A stretch of DNA of 18,621 nucleotides from an uncultured Eubacteriaceae bacterium (GTDB taxonomy: Bacteria; Bacillota; Clostridia; Lachnospirales; CAG-274): assembly GCA_947565475.1 (NCBI GenBank), contig CANOGI010000010.1, positions 1 to 18,621 of the forward strand. Direction: 5' to 3'. The notes under the pieces are model-generated. The model saw nothing but the letters and a program-made list of their open reading frames with translations. It had not been told where the DNA came from and searched no databases. The translations under genes were made by a program, and so were the position numbers. Position 1 is the stretch's first letter. Every line of letters starts with the position of its first letter. This document shows positions 1 through 7,044 of the stretch, piece after piece.

Positions 1-1068
1 GCTGTTATCCGTATATATAACTACAGAGTCTCCCTCTTTCCAATCATCTATATAATTATTGGGAATATAGGCGGCAATATACCACTCATTGCTGTTTACA
101 ATTTTAAATACCCTGTCATTCGCTGAGACAAATGTCTTTAAGTCAAAAGACTCACTTTCCATAGTTGTCTGTTCTTTTGTCACACTGTCAAGCTTATCTA
201 TATTCAAACTTTCCTCAAGTCCGTCTGTATAATATGATACAATCCCCCCGTTTTTAGACGATAAAGTCAATATATTTTTAGAAATAGCGTCCTCTTGCTC
301 TTTTTTCTTCTCAACAAGTTCTGTAAGGCTACCCCTGTTTTCTGATAAAAGCATTTGATTTCTTGTCTCAATCTTTTTTTGAACGGCTGACTTAAAATCA
401 TTTACAGCGTCAATATTAAAAACACTGAAATTATACACCGACATATCGACAATATCTTTAATCTGAGAATTTACTTTTTTAACATCGTCATAAAATAAAG
501 AAAGTTCACTTCTGTTTTCCTGCATTGTAAAAATATTTTTATTTATATCGTTAAGATTATCCTCAAAAGACTTAACAGCCTCCTCATCTCTCACACTGCA
601 AATTTTAGCCCCACCTTTTACCTTTTCCTTGTCGGAAACATTAAAAATAACAGCCCCGTTGGCGGTGGATTTATAAATTGTCTCGTCTCTTATAATAATT
701 CCCTTAACTGTCTTCGGTTCATCAATACTTCCATACTGAATAGTGTCAAAAGGAATATTTTCCCTCGACATAAATACAAAACCATATCCAATAAAATATA
801 TGCATATAAAAATAAAAACAATATAAATTAGACCTTTGCCTTGCGTAAGTCGTTGTCTTTTTTCTCTTCTGGCGTCAGCCTTTTTGATTCTCTCCGCTCT
901 TTTTTTTCTTCTCTCCTCCACTTCACGCAAAGAACGCTTTCTGTCCTCGTCATAATTAACGCTTCTATCTTTTCTCATGTTTTTTTCCGATAGTTTTAAA
1001 TTAGTTTTTTTTGAACCTTCAAAAGAATCCGGATAACCTCTTGCGCTGTTTCTTCCTCTTTTCCGCAA
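1..1068 (-). CDS. HlyD-family membrane-fusion-like protein, C-terminus outside the window
   Basis: The reading frame is open for 356 codons and runs off the left edge. I start it at TTG 1068 because GGAGAGG lies 7 bases upstream; an in-frame ATG at 1092 has no ribosome binding site. Residues 1-78 are a very basic, charged cytoplasmic tail rich in Arg, Lys and Glu. One membrane helix follows at about 80-100, and the rest would be extracytoplasmic. Residues 165-265 look coiled-coil and are flanked by beta-rich segments, including a GGIVSYYTDGLEE stretch like the lipoyl-type half-motifs of HlyD/membrane-fusion proteins. This is the pattern of the clostridial proteins annotated as HlyD family efflux adaptor subunits. 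In a Gram-positive cell there is no outer membrane to reach, so the role is unclear; an envelope or division-associated job is possible. No partner transporter is visible in the window. The family call is by overall architecture and is moderately sure. Confidence 0.7.
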   Translation of the reverse strand, partial: MRKRGRNSARGYPDSFEGSKKTNLKLSEKNMRKDRSVNYDEDRKRSLREVEERRKKRAERIKKADARREKRQRLTQGKGLIYIVFIFICIYFIGYGFVFMSRENIPFDTIQYGSIDEPKTVKGIIIRDETIYKSTANGAVIFNVSDKEKVKGGAKICSVRDEEAVKSFEDNLNDINKNIFTMQENRSELSLFYDDVKKVNSQIKDIVDMSVYNFSVFNIDAVNDFKSAVQKKIETRNQMLLSENRGSLTELVEKKKEQEDAISKNILTLSSKNGGIVSYYTDGLEESLNIDKLDSVTKEQTTMESESFDLKTFVSANDRVFKIVNSNEWYIAAYIPNNYIDDWKEGDSVVIYTDNS

Positions 1069-1096
1069 AATCAATCCTCTCCAATCAATCATAATT

Positions 1097-1124
1097 TTAC
1101 ATTAAAAAAAATAAATTAATGTAA
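1097..1124. repeat. Perfect 9-bp inverted repeat between the divergent genes
   Basis: TTACATTAA (1097-1105) and TTAATGTAA (1116-1124) are separated by ten A/T bases. The right arm ends on the first base of the ylbJ Shine-Dalgarno sequence AGGAG (1124-1128). The repeat also falls in the predicted leader of the HlyD-like transcript. It could be a protein operator or an RNA hairpin affecting either gene. I cannot name a regulator. Confidence 0.5.
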
Positions 1125-1136
1125 GGAGTGATAAAA

Positions 1137-2330
1137 TTGAAAAATAAATCAATAATAAAAAATTCCATTATTTATATTATACCAATAGCAGTTATATTTT
1201 TCAATATTCTGATAATATTATTTCCAAGCGGTATAATAACCTCAGCAAAAAATGGACTTTTGCTCTGGTTTAATAATGTAATACCGTCTTTACTTCCATT
1301 TATAATAGGAGCTAATATTTTATCTATGACAGGTTTTATAAATTTAATAGGAATAGCGGCGGAGCCTATAACACGAAAACTTTTTAAAATATCAGGCTAT
1401 GGGGCATTCGCTTTAATAATGGGATTTATCTCCGGATACCCTATAGGTGCGAAAATAACAGCGTCATTATATGAAAATAATAAGATAACAAAATCCGAGG
1501 CGCAAAAACTTATAATGTTCACAAATAACTCAGGTCCGCTTTTTATACTTGGTACAGTAGCGGTCTCAATGTTGAATCTTCCCAAAGCGGGAACCCTTAT
1601 AATATTTTCCCACTATCTCTCAGCTCTTACAATAGGAATAGCGTTAAGAAATTATAACTCATCTGAAATATCATTAAAAAGAAAAACACCTAATTTAAAA
1701 TCCACAATATTACAAATAAAAAATGATTATATAAAAAACAATATGTCAATCGGAATAATATTAAAACAAAGCATAAAAGACTCTATGGAATCAATACTTA
1801 TGATAGGCGGCTTTATAATATTGTTTTCAGTTCTTTCAAAAATGATGGAAATAACAGAAATATCGATATTTTTAACAAAACTTATGACTCCGTTATTTAA
1901 TATATTAAATATAAATACAGATTATATTTTTCCCATGGCGACAGGTATGCTTGAAATAACAAACGGCTGTAAAAATATCGCCTCTTTGCCTCATGATATA
2001 ACAACAATCGCGATAACAGCGGGAATAATATCTTGGGGAGGATTTTCAATTCACGCTCAGTCAATGGGATTTCTCACTAAACTTAAAATCAAAACAGGAT
2101 TATATTTTTTATCAAAACTTATCCAAGGTATACTTTCAGTAATATATGTATACATTCTAAATATATTTTTAAACGTGAATTTCTCAGAAACTATATCAAC
2201 ATTTAAAACAAAATCGCCGTCTCCCTTAAATATATTAACAGAATCATCAATAAATTTTCTACTCATAACATTATTAATTTTTATGTTGTCAATAATTATC
2301 TACATATATAATTCGCTAAGAAAACATTAG
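1137..2330 (+). CDS. ylbJ: Sporulation integral membrane protein YlbJ/SpoVV
   Basis: This is a 397-residue, highly hydrophobic polytopic membrane protein, close to the roughly 400 residues usual for YlbJ. Family hallmarks are visible: the SGYPIGAK segment near residue 100, the FTNNSGPLFILG segment near 130, and two nucleoside-transporter 'gate'-type halves. The TTG at 1137 is preferred because AGGAG (1124-1128) lies 8 bases upstream; the GTG at 1128 would overlap that site. In Bacillus subtilis the orthologue (renamed SpoVV) acts in the mother cell during sporulation to move dipicolinic acid towards the forespore and is made under sigma-E. That role is inferred here by family. No convincing sigma-E -35/-10 pair is visible upstream. 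It is the only recognisable plus-strand gene and indicates a sporulating host. Confidence 0.9.
   Translation: MKNKSIIKNSIIYIIPIAVIFFNILIILFPSGIITSAKNGLLLWFNNVIPSLLPFIIGANILSMTGFINLIGIAAEPITRKLFKISGYGAFALIMGFISGYPIGAKITASLYENNKITKSEAQKLIMFTNNSGPLFILGTVAVSMLNLPKAGTLIIFSHYLSALTIGIALRNYNSSEISLKRKTPNLKSTILQIKNDYIKNNMSIGIILKQSIKDSMESILMIGGFIILFSVLSKMMEITEISIFLTKLMTPLFNILNINTDYIFPMATGMLEITNGCKNIASLPHDITTIAITAGIISWGGFSIHAQSMGFLTKLKIKTGLYFLSKLIQGILSVIYVYILNIFLNVNFSETISTFKTKSPSPLNILTESSINFLLITLLIFMLSIIIYIYNSLRKH
1176..1204 (-). promoter_or_regulatory. Probable sigma-A promoter of the HlyD-like gene, inside ylbJ
   Basis: On the minus strand TTGAAA (1204-1199) is followed by a 17-base spacer and a perfect TATAAT (1181-1176). 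A TG one base before the -10 gives an extended -10. Transcription would start near 1169, about 100 bases before the TTG start of the HlyD-like gene. The promoter lies within the 5' coding part of ylbJ on the opposite strand. Confidence 0.6.
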
Positions 2331-2340
2331 CACGTACCTA

Positions 2341-2421
2341 AAAACACTATGTTGAAACTATTAAAGTCGTATAAATAATAACTTTATTAAAAGTATATAC
2401 TCTCGTCTTAAAAAGTGTTTT
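2341..2421. repeat. Nested inverted repeat downstream of ylbJ
   Basis: The outer arms AAAACACT (2341-2348) and AGTGTTTT (2414-2421) enclose an inner pair TAAAGT (2362-2367) and ACTTTA (2381-2386). The right arm is followed by ATTATC, so the T-run is short. It might be a weak ylbJ terminator or a folded intergenic element. It begins ten bases after the ylbJ stop. Confidence 0.4.
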
Positions 2422-2430
2422 ATTATCATT

Positions 2431-2518
2431 GAGGACTGTTTAAAAACTAAAACAATCACAACAAGTATATAGACAATGATTAAATAGCGCTGTATTAAAA
2501 AGTCTTCACACAGTCCTC
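2431..2518. repeat. 88-bp element with 9-bp terminal inverted repeats, between ylbJ and glyA
   Basis: GAGGACTGT (2431-2439) and ACAGTCCTC (2510-2518) are perfect inverted copies. The match extends outward by CATT/AATG if one base bulges. The roughly 70-base interior has no reading frame with a ribosome binding site. No T-tract follows on either strand and no clear target duplication flanks it, so it is not a standard terminator. A small miniature transposable-type element or a long-loop mRNA end structure are both possible. Confidence 0.45.
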
Positions 2519-2535
2519 TAATGAATTTTAACTTA

Positions 2536-3771
2536 TTAATATAAAGGATATTTTAATACTAATTTCTCAACTCTCGCTTTGGCCTCCGCTTTATTTCCCT
2601 CAAAATCTTTAATAACAAGACCAATAATATCAGCGATTTCAAGCATATCATCCTCAACCATACCTCTTGAAGTAACAGCGGGAGTACCAAGTCTTATACC
2701 GCTTGTGACAAAAGGCTTCTGCGGGTCGAAAGGAATAGCGTTTTTATTGCATGTAACACACACCTCATCAAGTCTTTTCTCAGCTTCTTTTCCCGTAATG
2801 TTCATACTTTGTAAATCAACAAGCATAAGATGATTGTCAGTTCCGCCCGAAACAATGTCAAAACCGTTTTTAACAAGACCCTCGGCGAGAACTTTTGCGT
2901 TTTTAACAACTTGATTAGCGTATTGTTTAAACTCATCTGATAAAGCCTCTTTAAAACAAACAGCTTTAGCAGCGATAACATGCATTAAAGGGCCACCCTG
3001 AATACCTGGGAAAATAGCTTTGTCAATAAGCTTGGCGTTTTCTTCTTTACAAAGTATAAGTCCGCCTCTTGGACCTCTTAAAGTTTTATGAGTCGTAGTA
3101 GTAACAAAATCAGCGTAAGGAACAGGATTGGGATGCAGTCCAGCTGCCACAAGCCCCGCGATATGCGCCATATCAACCATAAGATACGCCCCTACCTCTT
3201 TAGCTACCTCACTGAATTTCTCAAAATCAATAATACGTGAATACGCACTCGCCCCCGCTACAATAAGTTTGGGTTTATGCTCAATGGCAAGACGTCTCAC
3301 CTCATCATAATCTATTCTTCCCGTTTCTTTTTCAACTCCGTAAGGAATAATATTATACTGTTTTCCTGACATATTAACAGGACTTCCGTGAGTAAGGTGA
3401 CCTCCGTGAGCCAAATTCATACCCATAACGGTATCTCCTGGTTTTAAAACAGCAAAAAATACAGCCATATTAGCCTGCGCACCCGAATGAGGCTGAACAT
3501 TGGCATGCTCCGCCCCAAAAAGTTTTTTAGCTCTTTCTATAGCGAGATTCTCCGCTATATCAACCTTTTCGCACCCACCGTAATATCTTTTCCCCGGATA
3601 TCCCTCCGCGTATTTGTTGGTCATTGGAGAACCCATAGCCGCCATTACCGCTTTTGAGACAAAATTCTCCGAAGCTATAAGCTCAATGTTACTTCTCTGT
3701 CTTTCAAGTTCCTGTTCAATAGCGCTTTTAATTTCAGAATCAACATTATTCAGTTCGTTCAAATCAAACAT
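2536..3771 (-). CDS. glyA: Serine hydroxymethyltransferase
   Basis: This 411-residue protein is the usual length for bacterial SHMT. It is a cytoplasmic PLP enzyme converting serine and tetrahydrofolate to glycine and 5,10-methylene-tetrahydrofolate, the main source of one-carbon units. Family signatures are clear: IELIASENFVS (29-39), the YAEGYPGKRYYGG substrate region (54-66), HSGAQAN (95-101), the VDMAHIAGL segment with the PLP-binding Asp200, and TTTTHKTLRGPRGG, whose Lys229 forms the Schiff base. ATG 3771 has GGAGG nine bases upstream. It stands alone, with its own promoter at 3808-3836 and ylbJ convergent downstream. It is functionally linked to purL further along, since purine synthesis consumes formyl-tetrahydrofolate, but the genes are not an operon. 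Confidence 0.98.
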   Translation of the reverse strand: MFDLNELNNVDSEIKSAIEQELERQRSNIELIASENFVSKAVMAAMGSPMTNKYAEGYPGKRYYGGCEKVDIAENLAIERAKKLFGAEHANVQPHSGAQANMAVFFAVLKPGDTVMGMNLAHGGHLTHGSPVNMSGKQYNIIPYGVEKETGRIDYDEVRRLAIEHKPKLIVAGASAYSRIIDFEKFSEVAKEVGAYLMVDMAHIAGLVAAGLHPNPVPYADFVTTTTHKTLRGPRGGLILCKEENAKLIDKAIFPGIQGGPLMHVIAAKAVCFKEALSDEFKQYANQVVKNAKVLAEGLVKNGFDIVSGGTDNHLMLVDLQSMNITGKEAEKRLDEVCVTCNKNAIPFDPQKPFVTSGIRLGTPAVTSRGMVEDDMLEIADIIGLVIKDFEGNKAEAKARVEKLVLKYPLY

Positions 3772-3807
3772 TAAAAAAATCCTCCATATAAAAATTTTAT
3801 AAAAAAT

Positions 3808-3836
3808 ATAATACCAATAAACTTAAAATTAAACAA
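3808..3836 (-). promoter_or_regulatory. glyA promoter
   Basis: On the minus strand TTGTTT (3836-3831), a 17-base spacer and TATTAT (3813-3808) form a sigma-A promoter, with TGG just before the -10 as an extended element. Transcription would begin near 3800, leaving a leader of about 30 bases before glyA. Confidence 0.65.
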
Positions 3837-4005
3837 GCTTGACGGCAAAAAATCCTTTTTACAGCGTTATCGTCAGCATAGGGATTTGTCTATATTCCTC
3901 AACCGCCTTATAAAAAGAAATTTTCTGTATGCCAATTTTTACTATTTTCAAACATTAAATATATAAATTAATTATTATTCCCACAATATAAAAGTATTTT
4001 TTTAC
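3837..4005. other. Non-coding gap upstream of the glyA promoter, with a GC-richer structured core
   Basis: No gene is seen. Around 3838-3965 the composition is less A/T-rich than its surroundings. On the minus strand it offers short pairings: GACG/CGTC enclosing a GTAAAAA/TTTTTGC-type hairpin (about 3840-3875), and GCATA/TATGC further out. I compared it by eye with common riboswitch cores (THF, glycine, purine, TPP, fluoride, T-box, c-di-GMP) and none fits. It lies upstream of the glyA promoter, so only readthrough from the ispH operon or an unseen promoter would transcribe it. Confidence 0.3.
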
Positions 4006-4045
4006 AATTTAAGGAAACGATGTTCAACCACCGTTTCCTTAAATT
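4006..4045 (-). terminator. Hairpin terminator of the ispH-rpsA operon
   Basis: A perfect 14-bp stem (4032-4045 with 4006-4019) and 12-base loop starts about 13 bases after the stop codon of ispH-rpsA. The base of the stem is A/T and the core is GGAAACG/CGTTTCC. The T-rich tail on the minus strand is poor, so termination may be partial or the hairpin may mainly protect the mRNA end. Confidence 0.6.
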
Positions 4046-4058
4046 TATAAAAGCTATT

Positions 4059-5999
4059 TTAAGCTTCCGTATTTTCTTCTATTTCCTCCGCTTTATTATC
4101 AGCGCTCTCTTCATCAGGCTTTTTATCAGCTTCTTTAATACTAAGACTGATTTTTTTATTCTCAGCGTCAAAATCCGTAACTTTAACCTTAACAACCTGA
4201 TCAATTTCCAAAACATCCTCCGGCTTAGCGATATGTTTATAAGAAATTTGAGAAATATGAATAAGTCCGTCTACTCCTTCCTCAAGTTCAACAAAGGCGC
4301 CAAATGGAACCATTCTTACAACCTTGCCCTCGACAATATTTCCAATAGCGTATTTCTCAGAAGCGGTCTTCCATGGATTGTTGTTAATATCTTTAAGAGA
4401 CAAAGAAATTTTACCTTTCTCACTGTTTACGTCCAAAACTGTAACAGTTACTTTGTCACCCTCTGACAAAACATCTGATACCTTTTTAACACGTCCCCAG
4501 CTCATCTCAGAAATATGAATAAGTCCATCTACTCCTCCAATATCTACAAACGCTCCAAAATCAACAATACGGCTTACCGTACCATCAATTCTGTCTCCCG
4601 CTTTAACAGAATCAAATACTTTCTGCCTTTTCTCATTTATTTCTTTCTGAACAAGTTCTTTTCTACCCGCGATAATACGGCGTTTTGATTTATCAAACTC
4701 AAGAATGTTAAAATCAAATTCTTTATTTTTAAACTCGTTTAAGTCCTCAACAAATCTGTTTGAAATCTGAGAAGAAGGAACAAAAACCCTCTTATTATTA
4801 ATAACAGCAATAAGACCACCCTTAACAATATCAACAACTTTGCCTTTAATAACAGTTTTATTGTTAAACGCCTCTTCTATCTCCTCATAGCCTTTGTTAG
4901 CCTCAAGTCTCTTTCTTGAAACAAGCACGTTGCCGTCTCCGTCATTGACTCTCACAACAAAAACCTCAATTTCATCGCCCGTTTTAACAACATCAGCAGG
5001 GTCAACGTCAGGATTTTCGGAAAATTCATTTTTAGGAATTATTCCGTCTGATTTGTAACCAAGATTAACAGACACTTCACCGTTGCTTACATTAATAACA
5101 GTACCTTTAACAACATCTCCTGTATGTAAAGTAATTAAGCTTTGGTCAAGCATCTCCGCGAAATTTTCATTTTCACTCATTATATTAATAGCCTCCTTTA
5201 TTATAGCCGGCGGTGTAGACGCACCGGCAGTTACTCCAATTTTATCACTTTTTCGCAAAATATTCAACTGTAAATTATAAATTGTTTCGCATAAAAATGT
5301 ATTTTCACAATATTTTTTACTTATTTCAAATAATTTTCTTGTATTAGAACTTTTTTCATCACCAATAATAATCATTTTATCAACATTTTTAGCAATTCTC
5401 TCAGCTTCCTTTTGTCTATCCTCAGTCGCTGAACAAATAGTATTATTAATTTCAACATTTGTAAATTCACGAAAAATCTTTGAAATATCATCAAAAATAT
5501 CTCTTTGATATGTTGTTTGAACAACCAAAGTATATTTTTTGTTTTTATCAATATTGGTTTTTAACGCCTCCTCAGGCGAATTTATAATAATACCGTGGTT
5601 GTCCGCCCACCCGTTTATTCCTATAATTTCGGGATGACTTGAATTCCCCACAATAATAATCTCATTACCTTTTTGATAAGCGTCTTTTACGATATTATGA
5701 ATTTTTTTCACAAAAGGGCATGTACAATCAGCGTATTTAATCTTTCTTTTCTCAAGTTCTCTGTAAACTGATTCAGCCACACCGTGAGAACGAATAACAA
5801 CAACGCTTCCCTTTTTAACCTCATCAAAATTGTCAATAACAAAAACACCTTTTTTCTCCAAGTCTGAAATAACGAATTTATTATGAATAAGAGGTCCGTA
5901 GGTATATATTATGCCTGAACCAGTCATATTATATACACGTTCTATAGCTCTTTTTACACCGAAACAAAAACCTGCTGATTTTGAAAGAATAATCTCCAT
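4059..5999 (-). CDS. ispH-rpsA: Fused 4-hydroxy-3-methylbut-2-enyl diphosphate reductase and ribosomal protein S1
   Basis: The product is 646 residues. Residues 1 to about 280 are IspH (LytB), the iron-sulfur enzyme for the last step of the MEP isoprenoid pathway. All three cluster cysteines are present: Cys12 in GFCFGV, Cys94 in DCTCPFV and Cys189 in NTICSATEDRQ. The active-site residues His39, His72, His122 and Glu124 are also there. Four S1 RNA-binding domains follow from about 290, with the clearest GAFV and GVDGLIHISE/Q cores in domains three and four. The tail is acidic. This fusion is known from many Clostridia, and whether one chain serves both roles in the cell is not established from sequence. 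ATG 5999 has AAAGG 8 bases upstream; an in-frame TTG at 6005 is too close to it. It begins two bases after the kinase stop codon and is last in its operon. Confidence 0.95.
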   Translation of the reverse strand: MEIILSKSAGFCFGVKRAIERVYNMTGSGIIYTYGPLIHNKFVISDLEKKGVFVIDNFDEVKKGSVVVIRSHGVAESVYRELEKRKIKYADCTCPFVKKIHNIVKDAYQKGNEIIIVGNSSHPEIIGINGWADNHGIIINSPEEALKTNIDKNKKYTLVVQTTYQRDIFDDISKIFREFTNVEINNTICSATEDRQKEAERIAKNVDKMIIIGDEKSSNTRKLFEISKKYCENTFLCETIYNLQLNILRKSDKIGVTAGASTPPAIIKEAINIMSENENFAEMLDQSLITLHTGDVVKGTVINVSNGEVSVNLGYKSDGIIPKNEFSENPDVDPADVVKTGDEIEVFVVRVNDGDGNVLVSRKRLEANKGYEEIEEAFNNKTVIKGKVVDIVKGGLIAVINNKRVFVPSSQISNRFVEDLNEFKNKEFDFNILEFDKSKRRIIAGRKELVQKEINEKRQKVFDSVKAGDRIDGTVSRIVDFGAFVDIGGVDGLIHISEMSWGRVKKVSDVLSEGDKVTVTVLDVNSEKGKISLSLKDINNNPWKTASEKYAIGNIVEGKVVRMVPFGAFVELEEGVDGLIHISQISYKHIAKPEDVLEIDQVVKVKVTDFDAENKKISLSIKEADKKPDEESADNKAEEIEENTEA

Positions 6000-6001
6000 A
6001 A

Positions 6002-6439
6002 TCAAGACCTTTCGTTAATAATATTAATAATTTCATTTTTAACTTCTTCAACAGTTTTATGCGTAGAATCAAAAAATATCGCGTCATCGGCCATTTTAAG
6101 AGGAGAAAACTCTCTGCTTTTATCATTCTCATCTCTTTGAATAATCTCTTGCTTAACTTTATCAAAATCAAAAGCAATACCCTTTTCTTTAAGCTCTCCG
6201 CAGCGTCTTTTCGCCCTTTCGTGAATCTCAGCGTCCATATATATTTTGACGGTTGCGTCCGGTAAAACGCAAGTACCAATATCTCTTCCATCCATAACAA
6301 CATTATCGCTCTTAGCGATTTTGCGTTGCGTATCAACAAGAATCTCCCGAACTCTCTTAATAGTGGCAACATCGGATGACCCTCTCGCCACGTCCTGAGT
6401 TCTTATTTTAGATGTAACATCGTCTCCGATCAAATACAT
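6002..6439 (-). CDS. cmk: Cytidylate kinase, C-terminal part, separated by an in-frame stop
   Basis: The 145 residues from ATG 6439 match the second two-thirds of CMP kinase: GDDVTSKIRT, then VATIKRVREILVDTQRKIA, the strongly conserved VVMDGRDIGT with its nucleotide-binding residues, PDATVKIYMDA, and the lid-side ERAKRR. The frame is the same as that of the upstream aroH-cmk segment: after its TAA come only GAA, CAG and CGG before this ATG. No good ribosome binding site precedes the ATG, so independent translation would need coupling or reinitiation. The sequence shows no decay, which argues against an old pseudogene. The fragment alone lacks the P-loop and should not bind ATP by itself. Its stop lies two bases before ispH-rpsA. 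Confidence 0.75.
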   Translation of the reverse strand: MYLIGDDVTSKIRTQDVARGSSDVATIKRVREILVDTQRKIAKSDNVVMDGRDIGTCVLPDATVKIYMDAEIHERAKRRCGELKEKGIAFDFDKVKQEIIQRDENDKSREFSPLKMADDAIFFDSTHKTVEEVKNEIINIINERS

Positions 6440-6448
6440 CCGCTGTTC

Positions 6449-6451
6449 TTA
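6449..6451 (-). other. In-frame TAA stop interrupting cmk
   Basis: Minus-strand codons read AAT TAT ATA AAC TAA GAA CAG CGG ATG TAT, with both sides in one frame. Homologues continue through this point, usually with a short turn before the 'YLNGEDVT'-like segment. TAA is the normal stop for other genes here (glyA uses it), so this is not a reassigned code. Confidence 0.85.
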
Positions 6452-7030
6452 GTTTATATAATTAAGCTCAATATTTATATTGTCAAGAATATTTTCCACA
6501 GAAAAAACGTCTTTTGTGTCAATTCCGTTATCTAAACAATATAAAGCAACTGAACGGTACATAGCTCCCGTATCCACATATATGTAACCGAGAGTTTTGG
6601 AAATTTCTTTAGCTACTGTACTTTTCCCCGAGCCGGCCGGTCCATCAATAGCTATTGATATAAAACTCTTTTTCACCAAGTCAGGACGTAATTTAACGGC
6701 TCCTTTCAAATACACATGATTAACGTCTTTCTGTCTCAAATTACTGTCTAAACTAACAAGAACCCTAATACACATTTTTAGGCTGTCTTTCACATACATT
6801 TCCTGAGTACACATAAGACCCGCGTGCAGTATGCCAAGCTCCCTCGCAGAGACAGCCGGATAAACAGCGTCAATATCATTTGTGGCAGTAAAAATAATAG
6901 AAATTATATCATCTAAATCAATATTATTTGATTTTATAATCTCATTTAAAAGAATTTTAGTATTCATAAGAATACAATCCCTGCTGTTTTCCTCAACAGT
7001 AATCGCGCCTCTTATACCGCAATAAGACAA
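6449..7030 (-). CDS. AroH-type chorismate mutase fused to the N-terminal part of CMP kinase
   Basis: Residues 1-118 are a complete AroH-class chorismate mutase, which converts chorismate to prephenate for Phe and Tyr. The residues that act in the Bacillus enzyme are at matching places: Arg7, Tyr57 (Phe in Bacillus), Arg63, Cys74, Glu77, Arg89, Tyr107 and Arg115. After only about four residues the CMP kinase domain starts, with the P-loop GPAGSGKST at 130-138 and DTGAMYRSVAL. CMP kinase phosphorylates CMP and dCMP with ATP. The chain then ends at TAA 6449-6451 after 193 residues, while the kinase continues in frame beyond it. The start is TTG 7030, with AAGGAG about 10 bases upstream and 14 bases after the preceding gene. 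The mutase should be active as encoded; the kinase is incomplete unless the stop is bypassed or the halves associate. Confidence 0.85.
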   Translation of the reverse strand: MSYCGIRGAITVEENSRDCILMNTKILLNEIIKSNNIDLDDIISIIFTATNDIDAVYPAVSARELGILHAGLMCTQEMYVKDSLKMCIRVLVSLDSNLRQKDVNHVYLKGAVKLRPDLVKKSFISIAIDGPAGSGKSTVAKEISKTLGYIYVDTGAMYRSVALYCLDNGIDTKDVFSVENILDNINIELNYIN

Positions 7031-7044
7031 CTTTTACACTCTCC

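Noticed and set aside
4020..4466. Plus-strand 148-codon frame starting ATG in the hairpin after AAGGAAACG
   Set aside because: It is almost wholly antisense to the S1 domains of ispH-rpsA, has a Phe/Ile-rich low-complexity product, and its apparent ribosome binding site is the arm of the terminator hairpin.
5929..6372. 147-codon minus-strand frame overlapping cmk and ispH
   Set aside because: It is a shifted-frame shadow; the conserved kinase and IspH motifs lie in the other frames.
6449..6451. Genetic code reassignment or selenocysteine/pyrrolysine insertion as the cause of the internal stop
   Set aside because: The codon is TAA, not TGA or TAG, and TAA is the ordinary stop of neighbouring genes such as glyA.
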